Assembly: GCA_020650975.1 (NCBI GenBank)
Contig: JAIPMN010002998.1
Location: 1 to 22,375, forward strand
Source of the DNA: Apostichopus californicus
Taxonomy: Eukaryota > Echinodermata > Holothuroidea > Aspidochirotida > Stichopodidae
Length of the DNA stretch: 22,375 bases
Direction: 5' to 3'
The position numbers were made by a program, and so were the translations under genes. Within the stretch, counting starts at the first letter, position 1, and every line of letters begins with the position of its first letter. Below the pieces are notes generated by a model. The model was not told the DNA's origin and did not search any database. It was given only the letters and a program-made list of their open reading frames with translations. Shown here in pieces: positions 9,801 to 17,709 of the stretch.

Positions 9801-12800
9801 TCAACATTTATCAGTAGATTATTTTAGTAGGATCTTCTTATAACACTTATAGTAAATCCTGTACAGTTATAAACTATCAGGATTAATAAATGATTTGGTA
9901 TAAGAACTCCCTGGCCACTTAGACTTAAGAGTACCTTTATAAATCTCCAAATCTTGTTAATCTGAAGACAGTTGACAATACTGATCTGTAAATGGTTTTA
10001 AGATCTGGTCTAAGTTTTTACAGAATTTTTTCATCCGATATTTTAACATTGATAGTTCTTCTCTTTTGTGCTGATAGTTACACCCGATCAAAACCAAAAA
10101 TCAGCGAATTATATCTATTCTAAAGTCACATGATATTAGTTTCTACTGTTCCAGAATACTCTAAAAAAAGCTAGAATATATATAGTGTTTCTTACAAAAC
10201 TGTAATGTGTTTAGCTGCTTGCCTAAAATATTTACCACAAACAGTGATAAGCTTGTAACTGGCTTATTCTGATACCAGTCTGCCAAACAGAATATATAAT
10301 GCTATATCAAAGCTATGTCAAAAGAATAACGCTATGTCAACAGAAAAATGCAATGTCAATGCTATGTCAACAGAATAATGCTATGTCAACAGAAAAATGC
10401 AATGTCAATGCTATGTCAACAGAATAATGCTATGTTAATGTCATGCTCTAGAACATCAACATTAATAATGTTGCCAAGTATTATCTTATCTTGAGTGTAG
10501 TCCTTATAAAAGCTAAAAGTAATACTATTAATGTAACCATTCATGTGTGCTCTCTCCATTCACCACCATATACTGTATCACCCAAAAAACTTGGCAAATA
10601 CTAATTTAAAGTTAAAAATTAATTTAAACTAAAGTTAACTAATTTAAAGTTGTTTTAATCTTTGTTTTATTTTCTCAGACGATTAACCCTGATCAAAGAG
10701 AAATCTGTGACCCCTGGACAAGGGATTGGAATACTAACAGCAGATGACAGGATCTCTTGGAGCAAGGTAACTTGTTTACCCGACTTTCTTATCTACTTAT
10801 AAACTAGATTGATAACCGACTTTCTTATCTACTTATAAACTAGATTGATAACCAGGTCAGATCAAAGGTCAGCTGTTTATTGGTTCTCTCGGTTTTGTTC
10901 TCAAACTAACAATTGACAAATCCAACGGTATAGTAACTGTGTCTTGTAACAGATATTGTAAAACTGTTTTGAAATGCCAAAATATGTCCATGATTAACGG
11001 GTCATAAACCTTTCAGTTGTGGCAAAAAGTTGGATGTTTGATGATATTAGTCTGTCTGTCTGTTTGAAGGGGAACTATCAAGTGAATCAGCAAGAAGCAT
11101 TTATCGTTGGTACAAAACATTCCTTGGAAGCCTGCTCATATTGTGCTACTATAATAATTTTCTCCTAAAGTTCTGAATAACATGATAATAAGCTGACTAG
11201 AATCCTTCACAATACATCCATGTATATAGTTAGTTAGTACATTTTTTAAATTGCACATTTGTTCTTTCATTAAACCTAAATATTTTTACATTTACAGACT
11301 TACAAATACATGCACTCAGTGGATCCTGCCAATGGAAGAAACTTTGATATCATCAACAATGCTGTTTTCGTGGCATGTCTGGATACAGAAAATCCTACCA
11401 ACATCTCAGAAGTACAATCTAATTCTTGCTTTATCTTCTTTTAGCACAACATTTTAAGTTAATTTTGAAAATCTGGTGGTACAATTTTCAGATTGAGGTC
11501 CCCCAAAACAAGATACTAGATCGTAACAGTGTGGGATATACCCTGCAGGCAGTATCCATGGTATGATACTAGATCATAACAGTGTGGGATATTGATTTGG
11601 TGGGTGCTTATATTTGCAGAGTTAGTAGTAATCTTGTAAGTTCCTTGCATCCTACTGTAGATCTTTTGGCCCTCAAAGATTGGTTTATTTCTGATGTACA
11701 ATGATATAACTAAATAAGGGTAAACATTCTAATCACGCATTTAGGCTATTATTTCTAACCAATGTTAACAGAACTTGGATCCTGATATTTGAAACGTTGC
11801 AATTCGATAAGAAGGGACTACAACATCTTTTACATTTCTTCTTCAGCTCATGTGGCAGAGCATGGTAGGTCCTAATGCACGTGACCGATGGTACGATAAA
11901 TCTTACAACGTCATATGTTTCCAGAATGGAACCTTTGGCTCAACTGGAGACGTAAGTCTAAATTAAAAGTCACACATGGCTGAACCTTAAGAATGCCTGA
12001 TGTGGCCAGTAGGACCTCTATCTTCCAAACTTGTGTAATGTTAAAAGTGTTTCCTTCTTTGACTTCTCTAAATTCTAATTAGTTCCTGTTAATGAACAAA
12101 ATGCTCTGAAGTATTGCATACTACATTTCTGTTCTTTTGATCCTTTCTTGCAAATTCATGGGAGCAGTGAAGAGGCGTGGCTGTAATTATATCAATTAAA
12201 TTACTATATTATTTGGCACTGATTGCAAACCTCATGAGGACATCTTCAAGATTATTTAAAAGTAAAGTTGGCTGGTAACTTTACCATATATTGTCAGATC
12301 TAAAATCGCAGCAATATTAAATTATAGGAAATGAGGAGAATGTCACTAATTTAACAAGAAGTCAATGCAATGTAGTAAAAATGGAGTGTTAAAGACAATT
12401 TCATATCCTAGTTGCTAATGCTACACTTTTCTTATTTCTGTTTTGTAGCATGGGCCACTAGATGGTATTGTTGTAGCCATGTATTCATATTGGTGCCATA
12501 TGCGAATCAAGTCTCTTGAGACCAGATTTCCGGTGAGTGAAACTGTAGTTGTCAAAATGTGTGCTGTGATAATGTTCATCTGTTTCATGTAATGTTAAAA
12601 TATTAAAAATTTAATATTACAACATTCATTTCCCTTTGCCCTGCATTTAACAGCTTTAAATTCACCTGAGGTTTCTTTCATTTCAATGTCATTGGTGTTG
12701 AAAGTGTTTGCTAACAAAATGATTTGACATCAGTGAATATACAAAGTAAGTGGCTGTCTCTTTGAGTGACCAAAGGCAAGAAAGAGGATAACATGCTTAT

Positions 12801-15800
12801 CATGTTTATATTCATGCAGGGAAGGTTTCTAAAAGTACAAAAGAAATGATATTGAAAGAAAACAATCCCATTGATGCTCTATCCCCCTCCCCCCCCCCCC
12901 GTCCCCATCGCCTCCTCTTAGCAAGGCATCATCATCCTTGGTGATTGGATATTGTTTGAGATAAAATAATTGCAGTCATCATAATAATAATTCTTATATG
13001 ATATCTTTTACCTCACTGATTGCCTCTTTTGGGAGATGAAGTTAAAAGTTTGTTGTATAAAGTTTGTAATAAAACAAAACAACATTATTATATTTTTTTT
13101 GATCATTTTTGTTTTGAATTCAAACAATGATTTGGAGCAGATAAACATTAATATTAAACTAAACAAAATATGTATAATATACTGCACAATATATTAGAAA
13201 GTAAAAACAGCAAGTTTTTTTCATGGACTCTGCCATTGCTTGTTTACCACAGGGAAACAACAGTAAACCAGTGACCCAGTATGACCCAGAAGAGTTACTA
13301 TTTATCACGGATAAACAGGTCAACGTGGCTATAGAACATGCCACTCAGACGTACGAACGGCTTGTAAGTTTATTTGTATACATTCTCAAAGTAGTTACAA
13401 ATACCATAAAGGGTTAAGGTTAATATCTTACGAATTAAGACTACATGTACTGGAGAGTAATACTTGAAAGATAATTGATGTAATGTGCAGGGATAGTTAT
13501 GTTTCTTATATTTCATTGGCAAATAAGATTGACAATATATCTCGCATCTCGACAAACTACGCTGTAATATATCTCGCATCTCGACAAACTACACTGTAAC
13601 ATATATCGCTTCTGGACAAACTACGCTGTAATATATCTCGCTGCTGGACAAACTATGCTGTAATATATCTAGCTTCTTGACAAACTACCCTGTAATGAGT
13701 CTCGCTTCTCGAAAACTACCCTGTAATATCTCTCCCTTCTTGATCCTCCTCAGGCAAATAACATTGACATAATTTGCAGTGATATTGGTGGATATGGGAA
13801 GAAGCTGGTCAAGAGCCAGAAGTTCCATCCAGATGCATTTTTCCAGTTAGCGATACAGTTAACATACTACACCATGTACAAAACGTAAGTTTATCTCAAT
13901 CTTCTGAGTCATGCAAATAGATAACATCTTTTATACCCTGCCTTTGTTGTGTTTAAATTCATAAACACTTTTTTTCTGTGAAATACTTCATCCAAGGAAA
14001 GCTTAAGTTGTCTTCATATCATCTTTCAGTCTTGATGACATGCTGTAATAGCATATATGGGAAGTTTCAATTTGGGCTAAATAATGTCTGCATAAAATCT
14101 GTATAAAAGCTGTCATCAAGAACTATTTCAATCTAGATACCCATAACAAAAATGATTATAATTGCTATATTGAAACAAGGAAACATCAGTTTGGTTCTTG
14201 GAGACACTTTTCATGAATTATTTCACCAATTTACAAGGCTAACAGATAATGAAACGTTAAGGCATGCATGATGTTAAGGACATTTCTCCTTTCTTTGACT
14301 CCTTATGACATTCTGGCAGAATCTGAGCAAGATATTGATGAAGTCTTGCAGTTGAAGGATAAAACTAAACCCAAGAGCAAACAGAGAGATCTTCACTACC
14401 TATGTTTGTGCTATTAGCATTGAGAATTAGTTATATACCTGCATATATCTTCTTCATCCACTTTATATGACCCAACAGATGTGTTCCTTGCTATGAAACA
14501 GCCACCACAAGACAGTTCTATCATGGTCGCACAGAGACAGTGAGAGGGACTTCACAAGAGGTCGTTGATTGGTGTAAGGCAATGCTAGATAGCAGCAAAA
14601 CTGTAAGTTTCTGCATCATATCTATGAACATATATCTATGAAAGAAAGAGACATTAATAGCAGTGTCATGATTTTTCATTATTGAAGATATTGATCGACA
14701 AATTAGTTACAGATCATCTTGACAAGAAATTAAATCCAGATATTTGCTCTCTAAGACTCTTATTCAGTTTGTTATATCAGCTACTATGTTCTAACTTATA
14801 CTATACCCAAAATCTTCTTGTTTATGCTGAATTTTAGCTATGTGTGTTCTTAGGGTCTAGCAACCTTTTCTGAGAGTGGTGTATGAACCTAATATCAGTC
14901 TCTCTCTAACATATACAATGTTACATCATGACTCAATCGAGCTAGCTGTGCAAAGTTACATTACTGTTGAATTCACATTTGTGAAAGACAACTTAGCACA
15001 CTTCATGTTGACTTACATATGGTCACCCTTGTTTTTAAATTTGTTTAATATTTTAATAAATACAGAAAGGTGAACGGTACTCGTTAATGAAAGAAGCTCA
15101 TGGTAAATACATGTATCTAATGGAGGAAGCCAGAGAAGGAAGAGGCATCGACAGACATCTTCTAGGCTTATACATTCTAGCTTTGGAATCGGGAGAAGAA
15201 CTACCAGCTATATATACCCATCCAAGCTATACAAAGAGGTAAAAAGAGAATTCATTTTATCATTTAAACGTGCTCCCTCCACACCCCTCCCATCCTCCAC
15301 ACCCCTCCCATCCTCCACACCCCTCCCATCCTCCACACCCCTCCCATCCTCCACACCCCTCCCATCCTCCACCCTAATATGAATCTGGTCGAAGAAAAAA
15401 AAAATAAGAAACTGGAATGTGGTATGGCTTTTTGATTTGTTTAAAGTTTTGAGTTAACGTTTTGGATTGTGCCCTCAAAGTCATGTCACTGCCCTTCAAA
15501 GTTTGGATTGTGCCCTCAAAGTCATGTCACTGCCCTTCAAAGTTTGTGCCTACCTCCCCCATATCGCTCTCCCCATACTGAACCCTCTTTCAGCACCCCA
15601 GTTAGCAAATACTAAGAACTTTATTTCTATGATAACTTTGTGCGAAGCTAACAAGAGAACCTCAAGCTTATTATCCATGCTAAGAGGTTTTAAGCATTCA
15701 TGGTGAACCTGCATTAAGCTACATTTTATGTTGATTTCCTCATAACCTGAGCGAACTGTACTTTACCATACAGAGCAAGAAATTAAAATGCACATGGATA

Positions 15801-17204
15801 CATGCTAAGTTAATGGTAGTGCACCGGGCTTGTAATGTGAATGATACCAGTAAATGCTATTAAGTTTCCAAGACTGGCCAACAACAAGATTAGTACTTGA
15901 AAGGTTTAGCTTTGGGATCTGTGCCGTGGTGTAGAAATAGTAGAAGTTGTACCGTGATACACTCTCAGCAGTAATGAAAGATTTAGCTTTGGGATGTGTG
16001 CCATGGTGTAGACATAACAGAAGTTGTACTGCGATCCACTCTCAGCAGTAATGAAAGGTTTAGCTTTGGGATGTGTGCCATGGTGTAGATATAACAGAAG
16101 TTGTAATGTGATCCACTCTCAGCAGTAATGAAAGGTATATCTGGCAAAAATAGTTACCCTCAAATAACCATATGAATATAGATGTTGAAACAGGGTATTC
16201 ATTTAACATTGTTCAAGTCACATTTCTGCCAATTATGGCAGAACCCATTTCTTGTTTGTTTTTGAAGTTTTAGTAACTGAGCAGTTGGTTTGAATTTCTT
16301 TCCCTTGTTGATATTTTGTAGTGGTGGAGGAGGCAATTTTAAGCTGTCCACTAGCCTGGTGGGTTACATTCCCATACATGGAGCTGTTTCTGCCATGTGC
16401 CACGATGGTTATGGTTGCTTCTACGGTATTGGAAATGACCAGTAAGTTTTGATCTTGTATCTTTGTGGTGGTAGGGATGTTCCTGATAGCAGGATATTTT
16501 TTATGAAAGTCATATTTTTCCTCAGTGTGCAGTTAGGGTTTCCTGCAGCGATAATACTGTATGCTGTGTTGTCTGCTAAATTAATATTATGTCAAAGTAC
16601 CAGATATAGATAATGATACTGTCGACGGTCGTTACTAATTGTCTTTAATTTTATAATTGTGGGAACAAAGGTGAAGTGATAATGGAATTCATATTTCCTA
16701 TGATATAAAATGCACCTACTTAAGTGGAATGTCTAAAATATTTTGTTAAAGAGTCATGCCTGTGCATAATACATGGTGCTGTCCATGTGGACATCCATTT
16801 GACCTTGTGAGATATGCCAGCTGTGAGAAACATTCATCATTTACTGTTCAAAGTATGAATTGAAGCAGCCGTGATAGAGAAGATAAACATGAAATAGTGT
16901 TTGGAGGAGAAGGGGAACTAATCTATAAGTATCCTGGGTAACCATGCACATCACAATTCTTAAATATGATTTGATATATTGTTTTAATTGCCATTTGTTT
17001 GTTGTGTATATTTTGTTTCTATCAATTGAGTGTTTACCAATCATGATCTATTGATGATAATCATCTTGCGATTCTCTTTGCAGTTATCGTGTAGCAGTCA
17101 CAACATACAAGAATTGTCCAAGCACAGACACGATGAGCTTTTACCAGAACCTGTCACGAAGCTTGACAATCATGAAAAGTTTACTCTTCCAAGCTAGACT
17201 TTGA
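6766..17204 (+). CDS. CROT: Peroxisomal carnitine O-octanoyltransferase (CROT-like), 15 coding exons, complete
   Basis: The spliced CDS joins 6766-6898, 7371-7495, 7823-8004, 8425-8555, 9677-9791, 10679-10766, 11298-11411, 11847-11951, 12449-12532, 13253-13363, 13754-13884, 14479-14602, 15066-15238, 16322-16441 and 17084-17204. That gives 1857 nt and 618 residues (human CROT has 612). All junctions are GT-AG and keep frame. The product belongs to the choline/carnitine acyltransferase family and exchanges medium-chain acyl groups between CoA and carnitine. Visible landmarks are FQYDENLPSLPVPSL near the N-terminus, DKSYN at 313-317, catalytic His332 in DHGPLDG, a CoA-side basic loop GKKLVKSQKFHPD at 411-423, YHGRTET at 454-460, and SGGGGNFKLSTSLVG with STS at 548-550. 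Gly553 fills the position that is Met in carnitine acetyltransferase, which favours longer acyl chains. The protein ends ARL, a standard PTS1. The start ATG has A at -3. No lesion was found. Confidence 0.93.
6899..7370 (+). other. CROT intron 1
   Basis: The donor is GTAAAT and the acceptor is CTTCTTTTAG. There is nothing recognisable inside. The minus-strand open frame at 6779-7081 overlaps the exon and has no known-family features. Confidence 0.85.
7371..7495 (+). CDS. CROT: CROT coding exon 2 (residues 45-86)
   Basis: It encodes VKPLVTDEEF through GIGQKLHQRLLEKSKREKNW, matching the human VKPFANQEEY...GIGEKLHQKLLERAK...NW region in order and spacing. It ends phase 0 before GTGAGC. Confidence 0.92.
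7496..7822 (+). other. CROT intron 2
   Basis: The donor is GTGAGC and the acceptor is TTTCTCTCAG. AT-rich, with no repeat or gene seen. Confidence 0.85.
7823..8004 (+). CDS. CROT: CROT coding exon 3 (residues 87-147)
   Basis: It encodes VEKWWEEYAYLQSRGPL and then WPPWQGMQLERTSVFLW, the family's W-W-x-x-x-A-Y-L and W-P-P motifs of the N-terminal domain. It ends phase 2 before GTAATA, splitting an Arg codon. Confidence 0.92.
8005..8424 (+). other. CROT intron 3
   Basis: The donor is GTAATA and the acceptor is TTTTCATCGTAG. No repeat or gene seen. Confidence 0.85.
8425..8555 (+). CDS. CROT: CROT coding exon 4 (residues 147-190)
   Basis: It encodes QKLPV, MNQIRSLFCTSRIPG and NFKT, matching the family's M-N-Q-x-R-x-L-F-x-T-x-x-x-P-G signature. 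It ends phase 1 before GTAAGC. Confidence 0.92.
8634..9660 (+). repeat. 19-bp minisatellite (about 42 copies) in CROT intron 4, split by a LINE fragment
   Basis: The consensus unit is GGGAGTATAAATCATTCTA. About 14 copies lie at 8634-8893 and about 28 at 9121-9660. Variants replace GGG with GAG or GAA, and TATAAAT with TATGAAT, TACAAAT or AATAAAT; a few units carry a small insertion (ATCATCATTC). The final unit ends 16 bases before the exon 5 acceptor, so the array reaches the splice site region. There are no spacers, which excludes a CRISPR-like arrangement. Intron 4 itself is 8556-9676. Confidence 0.95.
8894..9120 (-). mobile_element. 5'-truncated LINE 3' end inserted in the minisatellite
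   Basis: On the minus strand 9120-8989 encodes 43 residues and a TAG stop. It begins AFSVMAPQLWNNL and ends LKKQLKTILFEKYHS, which is the conserved C-terminus of CR1/L2-type reverse transcriptases (A-F-S-V-x-A-P-x-L-W-N-x-L, then F/L-K-x-x-L-K-T-x-L-F). It is followed by a short 3' UTR containing GCGCTATACAAAAAACAG and an (ATT)n tail (the AAT run at 8894-8916 on the plus strand). The flanking 19-bp units stay in register across the insertion. Most of the element is missing, as expected of 5'-truncated retrotransposition. Confidence 0.8.
9677..9791 (+). CDS. CROT: CROT coding exon 5 (residues 191-229)
   Basis: It encodes EDEGPCPDYIIVMCNGHIF and the FDEDGEM...EILR segment, matching human ESEGRSPNHIVVLCRGRAF. 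It starts after TTTTCCTGTAG and ends phase 2 before GTAAAC. Confidence 0.92.
9792..10678 (+). other. CROT intron 5
   Basis: The donor is GTAAAC and the acceptor is TATTTTCTCAG. The intron contains the GCTATGTCAACAG repeat listed separately; the rest is AT-rich with nothing recognised. Confidence 0.85.
10302..10440 (+). repeat. Compound tandem repeat in CROT intron 5
   Basis: GCTATGTCAACAGAAAAAT, GCAATGTCAAT and GCTATGTCAACAGAATAAT alternate. The three words make a 49-bp higher-order unit present about twice, with degenerate half units at both ends. Confidence 0.85.
10679..10766 (+). CDS. CROT: CROT coding exon 6 (residues 229-258)
   Basis: It encodes RLTLIKEKS and GQGIGILTADDRISWSK, matching the family's L-x-x-I and G-x-G-I-x-x-L-T-x-x-x-R-x-x-W region. 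It ends phase 0 before GTAACT. Confidence 0.92.
10767..11297 (+). other. CROT intron 6
   Basis: The donor is GTAACT and the acceptor is CATTTACAG. It contains the perfect 36-bp duplication listed separately and otherwise nothing recognised. Confidence 0.85.
10781..10852 (+). repeat. Perfect 36-bp tandem duplication in CROT intron 6
   Basis: Two identical copies (10781-10816 and 10817-10852), each starting CGACTTTCTTATCTAC. The lack of any difference suggests a recent duplication. Confidence 0.95.
11298..11411 (+). CDS. CROT: CROT coding exon 7 (residues 259-296)
   Basis: It encodes TYKYMHSVDPANGRNF and CLDTENPTNISE, corresponding to human REYLIGLDPEN and the variable loop before the catalytic domain core. 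It ends phase 0 before GTACAA, the least typical donor of the gene. Confidence 0.88.
11412..11846 (+). other. CROT intron 7, with a spaced direct repeat
   Basis: The donor is GTACAA and the acceptor is TTTCTTCTTCAG. A 28-bp repeat starting GATACTAGATC occurs at 11512-11539 and 11565-11592 with one mismatch (CGTAACAG versus CATAACAG). The rest is unremarkable. Confidence 0.85.
11847..11951 (+). CDS. CROT: CROT coding exon 8 (residues 297-331)
   Basis: It encodes RDRWYDKSYNVICFQNG and ends with Asp331, immediately before the catalytic His. The family signature is R-W-x-D-K-S-Y-N-L-I-x-F-x-N-G. It ends phase 0 before GTAAGT. Confidence 0.94.
11952..12448 (+). other. CROT intron 8
   Basis: The donor is GTAAGT and the acceptor is TTCTGTTTTGTAG. 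No gene or repeat recognised. Confidence 0.85.
12449..12532 (+). CDS. CROT: CROT coding exon 9 (catalytic His332, residues 332-359)
   Basis: The exon opens with the codon for His332 in HGPLDG, the general base of the family (human HAPFDA). The intron therefore falls directly between the D and the H of the active-site motif. It ends with RFP, phase 0, before GTGAGT. Confidence 0.93.
12533..13252 (+). other. CROT intron 9
   Basis: The donor is GTGAGT and the acceptor is TTTACCACAG. A 9-bp perfect inverted repeat with a 2-base loop sits at 12599-12618 (AATATTAAA and its complement), and a C run near 12880-12900. Nothing gene-like. Confidence 0.85.
13253..13363 (+). CDS. CROT: CROT coding exon 10 (residues 360-396)
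   Basis: It encodes YDPEELLFITDKQVNVAIEHA, matching human LPEELIFIVDEKVLNDINQA. It ends phase 0 before GTAAGT. Confidence 0.92.
13534..13740 (+). repeat. 32-bp minisatellite (about 6.5 copies) abutting the exon 11 acceptor
   Basis: The unit is about AATATATCTCGCATCTCGAC then AAACTACGCTGT. Copies begin at 13534, 13566, 13598, 13630 and 13662, and the last copies are diverged. The last one (AATATCTCTCCCTTCTTGAT) runs into the polypyrimidine tract TCCTCCTCAG, so the 3' splice site of intron 10 (13364-13753) lies inside a diverged unit. Confidence 0.9.
13754..13884 (+). CDS. CROT: CROT coding exon 11 (residues 397-440)
   Basis: It encodes GGYGKKLVKSQKFHPDAFFQ and LAIQLTYYTMYKT. The Lys-rich loop followed by P-D-x-F-x-Q-x-A-x-Q-L-A/T-Y-Y is the CoA-binding region in this family. 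It ends phase 2 before GTAAGT. Confidence 0.93.
13885..14478 (+). other. CROT intron 11
   Basis: The donor is GTAAGT and the acceptor is TGACCCAACAG. Nothing recognised. Confidence 0.85.
14479..14602 (+). CDS. CROT: CROT coding exon 12 (residues 440-481)
   Basis: It encodes CYETATTRQFYHGRTETVRG, the carnitine-site signature (Y-E-x-A-x-T-R-x-F-x-H-G-R-T-E). It ends phase 0 before GTAAGT. Confidence 0.94.
14603..15065 (+). other. CROT intron 12
   Basis: The donor is GTAAGT and the acceptor is ATAAATACAG, which has a weak pyrimidine tract. The open frame at 14876-15073 has no family resemblance. Confidence 0.8.
15066..15238 (+). CDS. CROT: CROT coding exon 13 (residues 482-539)
   Basis: It encodes GRGIDRHLLGLYILALESGE and the segment up to TKS, matching human GKGFDRHLLGLLLIAKEEG. 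R-H-L-x-G-L is a family signature. It ends phase 2 before GTAAAA. Confidence 0.93.
15273..15373 (+). repeat. 18-bp C-rich tandem array, about 5 copies
   Basis: The unit is CACCCCTCCCATCCTCCA, repeated almost perfectly. The strand is almost purely C and T apart from A. No coding role is apparent. Confidence 0.9.
15461..15542 (+). repeat. Perfect 41-bp tandem duplication
   Basis: Two identical copies (15461-15501 and 15502-15542), each starting TTTGGATTGTGCCCTCAAAG. The first base of a third copy is present and it then diverges. The open frame that crosses it is a by-product of the duplication. Confidence 0.93.
15899..16136 (+). repeat. 77-bp tandem repeat, 3 copies
   Basis: Units begin at 15899, 15976 and 16053 with GAAAGGTTTAGCTTTGGGAT (second copy GAAAGATTT) and end CTCTCAGCAGTAAT. 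A partial fourth start is at 16130. Copies 2 and 3 are more alike than copy 1. Confidence 0.92.
16322..16441 (+). CDS. CROT: CROT coding exon 14 (residues 539-579, STS motif and Gly553)
   Basis: It encodes SGGGGNFKLSTSLVGYIPI and then CHDGYGCFYGIGND. The S-T-S at 548-550 stabilises the transition state in this family. The following V-G-Y has Gly at 553, where carnitine acetyltransferase has Met; the Gly opens the acyl pocket to octanoyl-length chains. It ends phase 2 before GTAAGT. Confidence 0.94.
16442..17083 (+). other. CROT intron 14
   Basis: The donor is GTAAGT and the acceptor is TTCTCTTTGCAG. Nothing recognised. The minus-strand frame at 16841-17044 looks like chance. Confidence 0.85.
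17084..17204 (+). CDS. CROT: CROT last coding exon 15 with C-terminal PTS1
   Basis: It encodes YRVAVTTYKNCPSTDTMSFY and ends LLFQARL followed by TGA at 17202-17204. The final A-R-L fits the peroxisomal targeting signal type 1 consensus (S/A/C)(K/R/H)(L/M). Human CROT ends A-H-L, so peroxisomal location is expected. Confidence 0.93.
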
Positions 17205-17709
17205 GATCTTGTGAGATAGATGGAATCAACACAATGTTATAATTATGAAGAAAGTTATGTAAAGTTATTAATCAGTGGTCGGTGTTGTAAACAGGTATTT
17301 GATTGTACATATGGTGTTGAGTTGCCCTTAAATATTGGACAACCAATTAGAACCAATCTTAAATATTGGACAACCAATTAGAACCAATCTTAAATATTGG
17401 ACAACCAATTAGAACCAATCTTAAATATTGAACAACCAATCTTAAATATTGGACAACCAATTAGAATCATCTTAAATATTGGACAACCAATTAGAACCAA
17501 TCTTAAATATCGGACAACCAATTAGAATCATGGTAGTATTCATTCATCAGTATTGTAGACACTAACAGTCAGCCTTCATCTAGACCATGAAATGCAAAAC
17601 TTGATTTGTAATCTTCACTCCTCTCTTACTTGTCTCCAGTCCAGGTAACCACTCTCCCAAACTACATCTATGAAATTGATAACATATTGATCACTTTGTC
17701 ACCTGTAAC
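17205..17709 (+). other. CROT 3' UTR and downstream sequence
   Basis: No AATAAA polyadenylation signal is found in this stretch, so the end of the transcript is not defined. The first AATAAA words downstream lie inside the nested MITE (near 18546 and 18630). The 31-bp minisatellite at 17327-17530 occupies much of it. Confidence 0.5.
17327..17530 (+). repeat. 31-bp minisatellite after the CROT stop codon, about 6.5 copies
   Basis: The unit is CTTAAATATTGGACAACCAA then TTAGAACCAAT. One unit is shortened (17420-17440) and two carry GAATCAT instead of GAACCAAT. Every full unit carries both ATTGG and CCAAT, so it is a series of inverted CCAAT words. It probably lies in the 3' UTR. Confidence 0.93.

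Larger units (their letters stand above)
15239..16321 (+). other. CROT intron 13, host to three different tandem repeats
   Basis: The donor is GTAAAA and the acceptor is TGATATTTTGTAG. The intron carries an 18-bp C-rich array, a 41-bp duplication and a 77-bp triplication, each listed separately. Outside them nothing is recognised. Confidence 0.85.

Noticed and set aside
12599..12618. AT-rich palindrome as a cruciform or structural RNA
   Set aside because: Nine AT-only pairs are expected by chance in such AT-rich introns.
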